A stretch of 33,689 bases of DNA from an uncultured Spirochaetota bacterium (GTDB taxonomy: Bacteria > Spirochaetota > Spirochaetia > JAFGXN01): NCBI GenBank assembly GCA_944390005.1, contig CALXOJ010000014.1:1-33689 (forward strand), read 5' to 3'. Shown here one piece after another: positions 6,708 to 15,325 of this stretch. Position 1 is the first letter of the stretch. Every line of letters begins with the position of its first letter. The position numbers were made by a program, and so were the translations under genes. Below the pieces are notes generated by a model. The model was given only the letters and a program-made list of their open reading frames with translations. It did no database searches and was not told the DNA's origin.

Positions 6708-8678
6708 TCAGATTGAACAACTCTCTCCGTCGCAGAATTTTTCACCTTCGGGCGTCGTCGTTACAAATGAAAAATCGACCGGTCGGATTTCTTTAATGCG
6801 CTCTTCGTAAACCTCTTTCGAAATTTCTTCGTAAGGCATCTGCTTGTAGCCGTTTTCTGTCAGCGGCAGCAGACTGATTGCCTTCAGGCTCTCTTCAAAC
6901 GCCGACAAAACGCGGGCAATGTCTTTCTTTTCCTCTTCTTTGAAAGTTACCGTAATAGAGACGTTGTTGTCTGCCCAGTAATATTGGTAGTCGACGCAGT
7001 TTTTGACCTGCTCCCAAATGGTGACATCGCTCTTTTTCCGATCGAAAAATTTTTCATGAACGAGGAATTCAACAACGGATGTTTTCTTTTTTTCCTCTTC
7101 GCTTGAACCGTAGATTGAGTACTCAATGCGGTAACCGGCTTTTCGCAGCGCTTCGACCAACGGTGAGTTTGAGGCAATGCGGACGCGGCGAATGTAGTAC
7201 TCTGAATGCGGGTAGTGAATTCCGGGCGAAACTCCGGGAAGAAGGCTGACGCTTCCCGACGGTTTGACACTGGTGATTTTGATTGATTTCGGAATGCAGA
7301 GCCAGTCGGAGTAGATGTCGTCCAGCTCTCTCAGATATGAGTACCCTTTATCGCACCACTGCAGCATTTCCCGCCGGCCGTGACGGACAAACGCATCAAT
7401 GATACCGGACTGACTGGTTCCGATACGGCGGTTTTTCATCAGAATGGCGTTGGTTTCTTCCCAATGGGTCGGCAGCAGGGTGACCGATTTGGCGTAGAGG
7501 TAGGCGGATTTCAACGTCTCTCGGTACTCTTCGTAACTTTTATGGAGAGAGGGGAAGGTCTCCACAAGGCAGCAGAGCTCCATCGATTCGAGCGTTTGCT
7601 CTCCGCACGGGTTGACCCCCATTGCCAGTTTATCGACGTTGTAAATCGGATCTTTCAGTCGGCCGTATTTGCGGATGTTGGAGAGCCAAACAACGCCGGG
7701 TTCTCCGTTCAAAGCAATCGATTCGGCGATTTTTTCGTAATCGGTCTGACCGATTTCGGCAAAAACCGAATTGTTGCTGGCCCAGCGGTGGGTTTTCATC
7801 TCTTCCGGGTAAAGATTGTAGTCTTTCATGGTAACGTAATCGCGGTCGTCATGCGCGCCGATGGCAATTTCGGCAGAACGGCGGACGTTTCCGGCGACCA
7901 CACAGACGCCGATCATGTTCATAATATCGACGATGTCGGTTGACGAAAGTTCGCGGCCGATGCGTTTATCCAGAAGCGTTTTTACTGATTCAACCAAGCG
8001 GACGAGGGGGTCCGGTCCCGAAGCGACGCCTCCGAATCCGTGAATGGGAGCTCCATACGGGCGAATTTGAGAAAAATCGAAATCGGGCATTTTTTGGCCC
8101 AGAAAGTAGGCGTCCAAAGTCAGCCGCAGCGTTTCGACCCAGCCTTCACGCGAATCGGGAACCGTAAACGAAAGTCCGTCGGCCGGTCTCGGCTGGCGGA
8201 TGGTGCATTTTCCGGCGCCTTTTGTATCGAAACCGATTCCGACGCCGAGCATCAGTGCATCCATCGTCCAGGTAAACGCGAGCGAACCGCGGGTTTCGAT
8301 ATCGATAGTGCTGACGAAACCGCAGTTGTTAAGCGCCGCCGATCCTTTTTCAATAATGAAATCAGTTCCCATCATCCACAAACCTCGTCCGGGAGGGAGA
8401 AATTTAAAGTTGAAAATTTTGTCAAACATGATTTGTGCCGATTTTTGCGCTTTGTGCGGCTTCCACGGCAGTTTCAGTTTTTGGCAGTGGTCCTGCTGAA
8501 TACTGAAAACGCCTTCGACGACGCGGCGGACAGTTTCAAACCACTTTTCGTTTCGATTTTCCGCTTCGATGCGGCGGGAATAGGTGCGCAGGTAAACGAA
8601 TTCGCCGAGCGGTCCCCAGGCAACCGGTTTGTCGGCGTATCCTGCTACAAATTTATCGTCAAGAATGAAAGTTCTCAT
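6708..8678 (-). CDS. nrdJ: Adenosylcobalamin-dependent (class II) ribonucleoside-triphosphate reductase, monomeric
   Basis: This enzyme reduces ribonucleotides to deoxyribonucleotides using a B12-generated thiyl radical, independent of oxygen. The 656-residue product carries the full cysteine set of the Lactobacillus leichmannii type enzyme with matching spacing. C119 (in NNCGF) and C369 form the active-site pair, C358 in NPCGEQ is the thiyl radical residue with N356 and E360, and C649/C654 near the C-terminus form the shuttle pair (CDGESCSI). The L. leichmannii enzyme is somewhat longer (about 739 residues). The ATG at 8678 is chosen because it is preceded by a near-perfect Shine-Dalgarno (gggagggg, 8683-8690 on the minus strand) and starts MRTFILDD; an in-frame start at 8720 lacks this. 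A good promoter and an inverted repeat lie upstream. No cobalamin riboswitch is recognisable in the short leader. Confidence 0.97.
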   Translation of the reverse strand: MRTFILDDKFVAGYADKPVAWGPLGEFVYLRTYSRRIEAENRNEKWFETVRRVVEGVFSIQQDHCQKLKLPWKPHKAQKSAQIMFDKIFNFKFLPPGRGLWMMGTDFIIEKGSAALNNCGFVSTIDIETRGSLAFTWTMDALMLGVGIGFDTKGAGKCTIRQPRPADGLSFTVPDSREGWVETLRLTLDAYFLGQKMPDFDFSQIRPYGAPIHGFGGVASGPDPLVRLVESVKTLLDKRIGRELSSTDIVDIMNMIGVCVVAGNVRRSAEIAIGAHDDRDYVTMKDYNLYPEEMKTHRWASNNSVFAEIGQTDYEKIAESIALNGEPGVVWLSNIRKYGRLKDPIYNVDKLAMGVNPCGEQTLESMELCCLVETFPSLHKSYEEYRETLKSAYLYAKSVTLLPTHWEETNAILMKNRRIGTSQSGIIDAFVRHGRREMLQWCDKGYSYLRELDDIYSDWLCIPKSIKITSVKPSGSVSLLPGVSPGIHYPHSEYYIRRVRIASNSPLVEALRKAGYRIEYSIYGSSEEEKKKTSVVEFLVHEKFFDRKKSDVTIWEQVKNCVDYQYYWADNNVSITVTFKEEEKKDIARVLSAFEESLKAISLLPLTENGYKQMPYEEISKEVYEERIKEIRPVDFSFVTTTPEGEKFCDGESCSI

Positions 8679-8709
8679 AAAACCCCTCCCAAATACAGCG
8701 TGTTTTTTG

Positions 8710-8731
8710 GTGTTTTTCAATCGAAAAACAC
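8710..8731. promoter_or_regulatory. Inverted repeat (operator or 5'-UTR hairpin) at the nrdJ start site
   Basis: This is a perfect 9-bp inverted repeat, gtgtttttc (8710-8718) and gaaaaacac (8723-8731), around a 4-base spacer. On the minus strand it begins within the last bases of the proposed -10 and covers the predicted transcription start, the classic position of a repressor site. A second aaaaacac-like copy follows immediately downstream (aaaaaacacgc). The right half of an NrdR-box-like sequence (atatagtgt, minus strand) overlaps the -10, but the left half is poor. Confidence 0.6.
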
Positions 8732-8758
8732 TATATCTGCCGATCGTAAAAAAATCAA
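8730..8758 (-). promoter_or_regulatory. Sigma70-type promoter of nrdJ
   Basis: Read on the minus strand: -35 ttgatt (8758-8753), exactly 17 bases of spacer, -10 tatagt (8735-8730). The predicted start is near 8723, giving a leader of about 45 bases with the Shine-Dalgarno at its end. Support is sequence match only. Confidence 0.65.
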
Positions 8759-8870
8759 CCGTTTTTCGGAAATTTTGAATTTTAATTTTTTGAGAAATTG
8801 ACTGTTGACTTTTATTTTCTTTTCGGCAATAACTGATAATGAAGAGGTTTTTGTTTTTTTGGAAAAATCG

Positions 8871-9320
8871 ATGGTACGAAACGTTTCCGAAGAAATTTTT
8901 GCTGATTTTTTAAACGCTCTGGATCGCGTAAAAAATTTTCCGAAGCGCGTGCACGGAAAAATCGGCGGACTGCGCTATTCCGAATTGACGCTGATTTTTG
9001 CGATTGGGGAGCTGAGAGAAAAAAACGGAAACGTAATTGCTACCGATTTGGCGTCGTCTTTATTGGTTTCGAGAGCGGCCGTGACTCCGACTATTCGCGT
9101 ACTGACGAAAAAAGGACTGATCGACAGGAAGGTTGAGTCTTCCGATGGTCGAAAGGCGGGCCTCTTTCTGACCGAAAAAGGCGAATCGGTGCTGAAAGCC
9201 GCCCGCGATTACCACTACCGACTGTTTTCCGAATTTGCCGACTCCATTGGAGTGGAAAGGGTTGTCGAATTTACGGTGCTGCTGAATTTGTTTTCTTCTT
9301 TTATGGTTGAAAAAATTTAG
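8871..9320 (+). CDS. MarR-family winged-helix transcriptional regulator
   Basis: The 149-residue product is the usual MarR length. It has an N-terminal dimerisation helix (VSEEIFADFLNALDRVKNF), a helix-turn-helix (IATDLASSLLVSRAAVTPTIRVLTKKGLI) and the wing signature RKVESSDGRKAGLFLTEKG, matching the family D-x-R-x-x-x-x-x-L-T-xxG pattern. MarR proteins usually repress adjacent efflux or stress genes and release DNA on binding a small ligand. It sits 82 bases upstream of a tripartite RND operon on the same strand, with a 19-bp palindrome in the gap, so it probably regulates that operon. The ATG at 8871 is chosen because it gives the normal family N-terminus; an upstream in-frame start would add an unrelated hydrophobic segment. 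Upstream, ttgact occurs twice (8798 and 8805) as possible -35 elements with a weak -10 (aataac, 8828). Confidence 0.92.
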   Translation: MVRNVSEEIFADFLNALDRVKNFPKRVHGKIGGLRYSELTLIFAIGELREKNGNVIATDLASSLLVSRAAVTPTIRVLTKKGLIDRKVESSDGRKAGLFLTEKGESVLKAARDYHYRLFSEFADSIGVERVVEFTVLLNLFSSFMVEKI

Positions 9321-9364
9321 AATTATACGTAACTCTTTTTGAGGAGAATTGTTTTATAGAAAAA

Positions 9365-9383
9365 TTGTTAAATAACTTAACAA
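9365..9383. promoter_or_regulatory. Candidate MarR operator palindrome upstream of the efflux operon
   Basis: A perfect 7-bp inverted repeat, ttgttaa (9365-9371) and ttaacaa (9377-9383), surrounds a 5-base spacer for a 19-bp palindrome. It lies between the marR stop and the channel gene, about 10 bases upstream of the Shine-Dalgarno (gggagaag). Its size and symmetry fit a MarR dimer site. No second copy was seen upstream of marR itself. Confidence 0.6.
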
Positions 9384-9402
9384 AATTATTCGGGAGAAGC
9401 CG

Positions 9403-10824
9403 ATGAAAAAAACGTTTTTTTTATTAACTTTAATTTGTTTTTCCCTGCAGGCGTTTTCAGCTGAAACGTACCGATTGTCGCTGGAAGAGGCGGTTGAGAT
9501 TGCATTGAAGAACAATTTGGACTTGAAAACTTCGGAAATTGCGTTGAGAACCAAACAGCGCAACAAAAGGCAGGTTTACAATCAGCTGATGCCGTCGTTG
9601 TCGACCGGCGTCACACTAAGCCGCTCGAATTTGAATCCGGGTGAAAGTATGCGTAAAATGTTTTCCTCTGGAAGCGGTTCTTCCGGCGGAGCCTCGTCGA
9701 TGGTTCCTTCTTCCGTTTACCCCGACTGGACGGCTTCGTTTCAGGTAAACGGGACGTTTTCGCTCAATGGATCTTTTTTTACGGCGATTGAAACGGTTCA
9801 AAATGATTACATTGCCGGATTGATCACTTATGAAGATGCCAAAGCAACACTGTCGAAAAACATCAAACAGGCGTACTTTGATTTGATTTATCTCGGAGAG
9901 AATGTCAATTTGATTCGGGAAAGCTTGGAAATGGCCGAAAAACGGTATCAGCAGGCGCAGCGCAACTACAACAGCGGATTGGTTCCCGACGTTGATCTTT
10001 TGCAGGCGCAGGTTTCCATGGAAAACGTTCGTCCGCAGCTGCTTCAGGCACAAAACACTTACGATACGTCGCTGCTGCAGTTTAAAATCAATCTCGGATT
10101 GAATATAGAAGATATTATCGAGTTGGACGATTCTGTTTTGGATGCAGCCGATGCGCTTCAAATTGAATTGGACGCGACTAATCTTTCTAATCAGTATCTG
10201 AATGACCGCTACGACATTCAGTCAATTCGCGCTAATATCGATCTTCTGCAGGCGAATAAAAAATCGACGATGGCTGCGGCGATGTCTCCGACTTTCTCTG
10301 TTTCGGCCGGTTATCTGCCGCGTATCGGAATTTTCGGTTCCGATGTCGCCGATGCGGATAAAAACGCGCAGTATAAAGATTGGCTCGATTCGGGTTCTTT
10401 CTCGATTTCGCTCTCCATTCCGATCGATACGCTGATTCCGGGAACAAGAACTTATACACAGGCAGCCGAAATTCAGGATTCCATTGACAGCATGAAAGTC
10501 ACATTGGAAAACGCGATTCGGCTGGCCGATTTGGAGATAAGATCGCTGGTGATGAACATTGACAACGCCCGCGAACAGCTTGAGGTGCTGCAGTCGTCGG
10601 TTACGTTGGCTGAGACGGTTTATCAGCGCTATTCCGACGGTTATCGATTGGGAACGGTCGAGATTTTGGATTTTGAAAACGTTGAGAATCAGCTCAATCA
10701 GGCACGGTTGAATTTGGTCAGCGGAAAAGTGACGCTGGCGAAGGCGCTGATGGATTTGGAATACGCTTTGAATCGCAGTTTAAGCGAAATCAGAGAAAAC
10801 GATATTGAGGAGATTGAACAATGA
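9403..10824 (+). CDS. TolC-family outer membrane efflux channel protein
   Basis: The 473-residue product has a signal peptide (MKKTFFLLTLICFSLQAFSA) and the TolC/OEP architecture. There are two repeated halves, each starting with a helix such as LSLEEAVEIALKNNLDLKTSE, long coiled-coil helices (LEMAEKRYQQAQRNYNSGLVPDVDLLQAQ and its second-half counterpart VETVYQRYSDGYRLGTVEILDFENVENQLNQA in spirit) and conserved NYNSG/YSDGYRLG turns. It would form the trimeric outer-membrane/periplasmic exit duct for the adjacent adaptor and pump. The ATG at 9403 follows gggagaag with good spacing. It is the first gene of the efflux operon, and its stop overlaps the adaptor start (atga). A Ser/Gly-rich segment around residues 85-100 replaces part of a beta-barrel loop. 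Substrate is unknown. Confidence 0.93.
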   Translation: MKKTFFLLTLICFSLQAFSAETYRLSLEEAVEIALKNNLDLKTSEIALRTKQRNKRQVYNQLMPSLSTGVTLSRSNLNPGESMRKMFSSGSGSSGGASSMVPSSVYPDWTASFQVNGTFSLNGSFFTAIETVQNDYIAGLITYEDAKATLSKNIKQAYFDLIYLGENVNLIRESLEMAEKRYQQAQRNYNSGLVPDVDLLQAQVSMENVRPQLLQAQNTYDTSLLQFKINLGLNIEDIIELDDSVLDAADALQIELDATNLSNQYLNDRYDIQSIRANIDLLQANKKSTMAAAMSPTFSVSAGYLPRIGIFGSDVADADKNAQYKDWLDSGSFSISLSIPIDTLIPGTRTYTQAAEIQDSIDSMKVTLENAIRLADLEIRSLVMNIDNAREQLEVLQSSVTLAETVYQRYSDGYRLGTVEILDFENVENQLNQARLNLVSGKVTLAKALMDLEYALNRSLSEIRENDIEEIEQ

Positions 10825-11843
10825 AAAAGATTTTCATTCCGGCGGCCTTCGCTTTGGCCGGTCTTTTGATTTTGAGCGGATGCAAAAAAGAACAGGCGCA
10901 GGAAGGTGAAGCCGTTCAAATTTATGCGGTACGGACTGCTCCTGTTACCGCCGGCGAAATTCAGGATTATATCAAACTTTCCGGTGAAATCATTACGAAA
11001 ATTAATGTCGATGCTTATGCCGATGTTTCTTACGGACGGATTCGGCAGCTGCAGGTTGACGTCGGCGATTATGTCCGCCGCAACCAGGTTATCGCCTATG
11101 TTGACCCGTCGACTCCGGGAACGGTGTATAATCTGAGCCCTGTTGTGGCTCCGATTTCCGGTTACATTACTTACCGAAACGGACAAATCGGTTCAACGGT
11201 GACTTCGGCGACGGCTATCTACCGTATCGGCGACCTGACTCAGCTGCGGATGCTGACAAGCACTCCGGAGCGTTATGTTTCCAAAATTTACGGCAATCAA
11301 AAGGCTGAAATCACGTTGGAAGCTTTTCCGGGAAAGATCGTGACAGCTCGGGTTGCCGAAATCAGTCCTGTTTTGGATACGGTCAGCCGGACGATGGATG
11401 TTTGGCTGGAGTTTACTTCGTCTATCAAAGGATTTAAACCGGGAATGTTCGGAACCGTTAAACTTTTTACTGATTACAAAGACAATATCATTAAATTGCC
11501 GGTTGATACGGTCGTTACACGGTTTAATGAAAATTTCGTGTTTGTTCTTTCCGATGAGGCGGTTGAGATTGATAATCCCGATTACATCAGCGAAAGCGAA
11601 ACGCCGGGCATTCCTCAGAAAATCATGCAGCCGACAGTGGAACGGCGCTTGGTGGAGCAGGGAATTCGGATTGACGGAACTGTTGAAATCACAAGTGGTT
11701 TGACACTTGACGACATTGTTGTTATTGAAGGCCAGGGACAGTTGGACGACGGCGTTTTGGTTCGCATTATTAATGAAGATGAAGCGGCCGAAGGCAAAGA
11801 GGAAGTCGTCGAAACGGAAATTGTTGAAGAAGTTGCGGAGTAA
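10821..11843 (+). CDS. RND efflux periplasmic adaptor (membrane fusion) lipoprotein
   Basis: The 340-residue product starts with a lipoprotein signal (LLILSGC; lipidated C21), so it is membrane-anchored in the periplasm. The HlyD/AcrA-type layout follows: beta-barrel lead-in (RTAPVTAGEIQDYIKLSGEI), a lipoyl half-motif (LQVDVGDYVRRNQVIAYVDPS), second lipoyl half (VVAPISGYITYRNGQIGSTV), then a beta-barrel domain (MLTSTPERYVSKIYGNQKAEI) and a membrane-proximal domain. The alpha-hairpin between the lipoyl halves is very short: only a few residues (TPGTVYNLSP) separate them. It therefore resembles hairpin-less adaptors rather than AcrA. It couples the pump to the TolC-like channel. Start and channel stop overlap as atga, implying translational coupling. 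The C-terminal tail is very acidic (EEVVETEIVEEVAE). Confidence 0.92.
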   Translation: MKKIFIPAAFALAGLLILSGCKKEQAQEGEAVQIYAVRTAPVTAGEIQDYIKLSGEIITKINVDAYADVSYGRIRQLQVDVGDYVRRNQVIAYVDPSTPGTVYNLSPVVAPISGYITYRNGQIGSTVTSATAIYRIGDLTQLRMLTSTPERYVSKIYGNQKAEITLEAFPGKIVTARVAEISPVLDTVSRTMDVWLEFTSSIKGFKPGMFGTVKLFTDYKDNIIKLPVDTVVTRFNENFVFVLSDEAVEIDNPDYISESETPGIPQKIMQPTVERRLVEQGIRIDGTVEITSGLTLDDIVVIEGQGQLDDGVLVRIINEDEAAEGKEEVVETEIVEEVAE

Positions 11844-11848
11844 AAACT

Positions 11849-14800
11849 ATGATAGCAAAAACGGTTGTTAATAAGCCGGTAACGATTCTGGTGCTCTTTG
11901 TCCTGATTTTGGGCATCGGCGCTTACGTCTCTTCCGGTTTGGATATCGACCTCTACCCCGAAATGGATCCGCCCGTTCTGTTGGTTTTTACCGAGTATGA
12001 CGGCGCCGGCCCCGAGCAGGTTGAGGAGCATGTAACCCGTATTCTGGAAGGTAACCTTACCAACGTTACGAATATTAAAGAGATTCGTTCGACGTCGCAA
12101 CGCGATCAGAGTATGGTTATTTTGGAATTTGAATGGGGAGAGGATTTGGCGGAAGCGGCGGCCGACGCCCGCGACAAAATCGAATTTGTGACGGGAATGC
12201 TGCCGGATGAGGCGGAGAGTCCGCAGCTGCTGAAATTTGACCCATCGATGCAGCCGATTGTCTACCTGACGCTGATGGGAAACAAAAACGAAATCGAAAT
12301 GTACGAGTTGGCGGACGATATTGTCGTTCCTCGTCTGGAGCAGATTTCCGGCGTTGCATCGGCCAGCATCTCAGGTTTGACCGAGCCGATTGTTCGTATT
12401 GAAGCGGATCAGAACCGCCTCGATGCTTTCGGATTGACGCTGACGGGTGCCGCCAACGGTCTTTTCAATAAAATTTCCACACAGAACACCAACACCTCCG
12501 GCGGTGAAATTGATGACGGTAAAAAAGCGTATCTGGTAAAAACAACCGGCGAGTATGCGTCGTTAGAGGAGATTGCCGACACGGTCGTTTCCGTTACATC
12601 AACGGGAAACATGGTCCGCCTCTCCGATTTGGCTGAAGTCAAAATGGGGCAGGAAGATCTTTCGCAGATTGTTACGATTGACGGGCAGAGGTCGATGTCG
12701 ATTCCTGTCCGCAAACAGAGCGGCGGAAACAGTGTGGCGGTCGCTGATTCGGTTTTGGCTCGCGTCGATGAAATCAACCGCGATCTGCCGGCCGGTGTCA
12801 GACTCGAAGTTCTGTATGACAGTACGAAGATGATTCGTTCCGCCATTGATTCGGTTGTGGAAAACCTCTTTTCCGGTATGGCGCTGGCGATGGCGGTTCT
12901 TTTCCTCTTTTTGCGGGTCATTAAAAGTACGCTGATTATCGGTTTGTCGATTCCGATTTCGTTGCTGATCACGATGACGTGTATGTATTTTGCGGGATTG
13001 ACGCTGAACATGCTGACGATGACCGGATTGGTTCTCGGTTTGGGTATGATCGTCGACTCGTCCATCGTTGTTTTGGAAAACGTCTTCTCATACCGTGAAA
13101 AAGGCGCGAAGCACAAAACGGCCGCCATCTTAGGCGCTACCGAGATGATAGGGGCTATCACAGGTTCGACACTGACGACGGTCTGCGTCTTCATTCCGGT
13201 TATCATGTTCCGGAGCGAGTTGGAGTTCCTCGGAGTTTTGACCGGCGATTTGGCATTTACAATTGTCATCGCTCTGATGTCTTCGCTTTTTGTCGCCGTC
13301 ACCCTGGTTCCGGTTTTGTGCAGTACTTATCTGAAACTGACACCGCGTTCTCAGAATCCGATCCGCATCCGCTGGCTGGCGAAGGTTGACGATTGGGTTG
13401 CTGCCGGTTTGGACAAACTCGATTCCGGGTACCGCGCATTGCTGAAGCGATGTCTGGATAAACGCTGGATTGTTGTCGGCGTGGTCTTTCTCTTCTTTGT
13501 GGCATCGATTATGATTATTCCTTATTTAGGATTCGACTTTATGCCGCCGAGTTCGGACGACTCAGTCACTTTGGAAATGACGCTTCCCGAAGGAACCCGC
13601 GTTGAAACGACGATGGAAAATTTGGAGGCGCTGAAGCTGATTGTTGATAAAGAAGTGACCGGAACCGAGCGGATCGTTTACACAGCCGGTTCGAGCAACG
13701 GTGTGTCGGCGGCTGAAACCAATGTCGGAACGATTCAGTTTATTCTGCCGGAATTTGACGAGCGGACGACGACAGTCGATGATATCAAAGCGATTATGCG
13801 GCCGCATTTTTACAAATTCCCCGACGCCATTTTTTCGTTTACTGAACGGTCGATGGGCGGCAGCAGCCACGATATCGACATCGTTATCAAAACCGACGAT
13901 TTGGATAAAGGAAAACGTATCGGTTTGGAAATCATCGATTTATTGAAAGAGCATGTTCCCGATGTTCTTGAACCGGATATCGATATGAAGGACGGTCTTC
14001 CGCAGGCGGAAATTATCATCAATCGTCAGAAAGCGTATGCGTTGGGAATCGATATGTACAGCGCCGGCCGCGAAATTTTGGCTTCCGTCGACGGTATTCA
14101 GTGCGGTTATTACCGTACCGGCGGCGACGAGTATGAAATCCATCTGATGTTCCGAGAAGAAGACCGTGCCAATTTGGTTGATTTGGAAACCATTACCGTT
14201 TCCAACAGCAGTTCGCAGAAGATTCCCGTTGCCAGTTTCGCAACTGTTGAGGTGACTGAAGGTCCGGTGACCATCAACCGTGAGGATCAAATCCGTGTCA
14301 TTCACATCGAAGCCGATATGTCCGACAATACGTCGCTTTCGGAAGTGACCTCGCAGATTAAGGCGGTTATCGATCGTTATCTGATTCTTGACGACGATGT
14401 CATTATTACTTACGGCGGCGATTACGAAGATATGCAGAACATCGGTATGAAGCTCATTGCCATCGTTTTGATTGCTCTGGCGTTGGTTTTCGGCGTTATG
14501 GCGAGTCAGTTCGAAGACCTTCTGAATCCGTTCATCATCTTTCTTTCAATGTTTACGATGAGTATCGGTGTTGTCGGCGTTTATCTGATTACAGGTCAGG
14601 CGATGAGTACCTTTTCGATTATGGGCGTCGTTATGTTGTTGGGAATGGTTGTCAATAACGGTATCGTTTTGGTTGACTACACCAATCTGCTGGTCAGCCG
14701 CGGAATGCCGATTTACGAAGCGTGCATTGCCGCCGGAGGAAGCCGTTTGCGCCCGGTTCTGATGACCACACTGACGACGATTCTCGGTATGTATCCGCTT

Positions 14801-15043
14801 GCGGTTTCTGAAGGCGAAGGATCGACGCTGATTCAGCCGATCGGATTGACGATTTTGGGCGGAATGACGACAAACACCATTATGACGCTGGTTTTGGTTC
14901 CTTGTTTGTATTATATCTTTAATAAAACCCGTTACGAAAAGCGGCAGCAGCGCGAAAAAGCCAGACGCCAGAGAGAATTGGAAAACCGCCGTCTGATTGA
15001 AGAGCGCAGAAAGGAAAAGGAGGCGGCTCGTGAAACGAATTGA
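11849..15043 (+). CDS. RND-superfamily efflux pump permease (HAE1/AcrB-like)
   Basis: The 1064-residue product has the usual RND size and topology: one N-terminal helix, a large periplasmic loop, a block of helices (from about residue 340), then the same pattern repeated. It exports drugs or other small amphiphiles using the proton gradient, as the inner-membrane part of the tripartite pump. The TM4 relay motif reads GMIVDSSIVVLENV: D403 matches AcrB D407, while the D408 position is S404. In TM10 the AcrB Lys940 position is N936 (VVNNGIVLVDY). Such variants occur in pumps outside the proteobacterial AcrB group. The C-terminal 35 residues are a highly charged Arg/Glu/Lys helix. It begins 5 bases after the adaptor, and its end overlaps the next gene by 14 bases. 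Substrate cannot be read from sequence. Confidence 0.95.
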   Translation: MIAKTVVNKPVTILVLFVLILGIGAYVSSGLDIDLYPEMDPPVLLVFTEYDGAGPEQVEEHVTRILEGNLTNVTNIKEIRSTSQRDQSMVILEFEWGEDLAEAAADARDKIEFVTGMLPDEAESPQLLKFDPSMQPIVYLTLMGNKNEIEMYELADDIVVPRLEQISGVASASISGLTEPIVRIEADQNRLDAFGLTLTGAANGLFNKISTQNTNTSGGEIDDGKKAYLVKTTGEYASLEEIADTVVSVTSTGNMVRLSDLAEVKMGQEDLSQIVTIDGQRSMSIPVRKQSGGNSVAVADSVLARVDEINRDLPAGVRLEVLYDSTKMIRSAIDSVVENLFSGMALAMAVLFLFLRVIKSTLIIGLSIPISLLITMTCMYFAGLTLNMLTMTGLVLGLGMIVDSSIVVLENVFSYREKGAKHKTAAILGATEMIGAITGSTLTTVCVFIPVIMFRSELEFLGVLTGDLAFTIVIALMSSLFVAVTLVPVLCSTYLKLTPRSQNPIRIRWLAKVDDWVAAGLDKLDSGYRALLKRCLDKRWIVVGVVFLFFVASIMIIPYLGFDFMPPSSDDSVTLEMTLPEGTRVETTMENLEALKLIVDKEVTGTERIVYTAGSSNGVSAAETNVGTIQFILPEFDERTTTVDDIKAIMRPHFYKFPDAIFSFTERSMGGSSHDIDIVIKTDDLDKGKRIGLEIIDLLKEHVPDVLEPDIDMKDGLPQAEIIINRQKAYALGIDMYSAGREILASVDGIQCGYYRTGGDEYEIHLMFREEDRANLVDLETITVSNSSSQKIPVASFATVEVTEGPVTINREDQIRVIHIEADMSDNTSLSEVTSQIKAVIDRYLILDDDVIITYGGDYEDMQNIGMKLIAIVLIALALVFGVMASQFEDLLNPFIIFLSMFTMSIGVVGVYLITGQAMSTFSIMGVVMLLGMVVNNGIVLVDYTNLLVSRGMPIYEACIAAGGSRLRPVLMTTLTTILGMYPLAVSEGEGSTLIQPIGLTILGGMTTNTIMTLVLVPCLYYIFNKTRYEKRQQREKARRQRELENRRLIEERRKEKEAARETN

Positions 15044-15317
15044 CATCATCTGCAATAACTCCATTTTTGAAGATGTGCAGGAAATTCTTTTGGAATTGCA
15101 GGTTAAAGCGTACACGAAAATCGAAAACGTCCACGGCGTCGGAACAGAAGGACAAAAGTGGGGAGACGCCGTCTGGCCGCAGGAGAACTTTATTTTGACA
15201 ATTTATTGTCCGATCGATGAAGTTTCCAAAATTGTCGATAACTTTCGTGATTTGAAAACCCGTTTTCCGACCGAAGGACTCAAGTTGTTTCTTTCGGATG
15301 CTGAAATGCTTTTATAG
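15030..15317 (+). CDS. PG0541-like transporter-associated small protein (ferredoxin-like/PII-like fold)
   Basis: The 95-residue product resembles the PG0541 family of small proteins encoded next to RND pumps. Similar features are a start of MKxIxIxxN-type, a G-x-G-T/S-x-G-x-x-x-G-D-x-x-WP segment (VHGVGTEGQKWGDAVWP) and a final GLKLFLSDAEMLL strand. The family is predicted to have a ferredoxin-like, PII/CutA-like fold and is thought to modulate or sense transport; its mechanism is not established as far as I know. The GTG at 15030 is chosen because a strong Shine-Dalgarno (aaaaggagg) lies six bases upstream and it starts KRIDIICNNS; an in-frame ATG at 14997 would add 11 basic residues without a ribosome site. 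It overlaps the pump by 14 bases, implying translational coupling. Confidence 0.75.
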   Translation: MKRIDIICNNSIFEDVQEILLELQVKAYTKIENVHGVGTEGQKWGDAVWPQENFILTIYCPIDEVSKIVDNFRDLKTRFPTEGLKLFLSDAEMLL

Positions 15318-15325
15318 GAGAGAGA

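Noticed and set aside
8679-8760. Paired NrdR boxes upstream of nrdJ
   Set aside because: Only one half-site (atatagtgt, minus strand) is good; the best second candidate is poor and spaced about 40 bases centre to centre instead of the usual 31-32.
8040-8801. A 253-codon plus-strand open frame opposite the start of nrdJ
   Set aside because: It lies antisense to a confidently identified gene, matches no family and has no ribosome site; it mirrors codon bias of the real gene.
8679-8870. Cobalamin riboswitch for the B12-dependent reductase
   Set aside because: The predicted leader is only about 45 bases and no B12-box-like sequence is visible.
9341-9377. Tiny leader peptide starting TTG after gaggag in the marR-channel gap
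   Set aside because: Eight codons only, overlapping the palindrome; no way to separate it from chance.
12409-13302. A 297-codon minus-strand open frame inside the RND pump gene
   Set aside because: Shadow of a strongly supported gene; low-complexity, unrecognisable product with no promoter or ribosome site.
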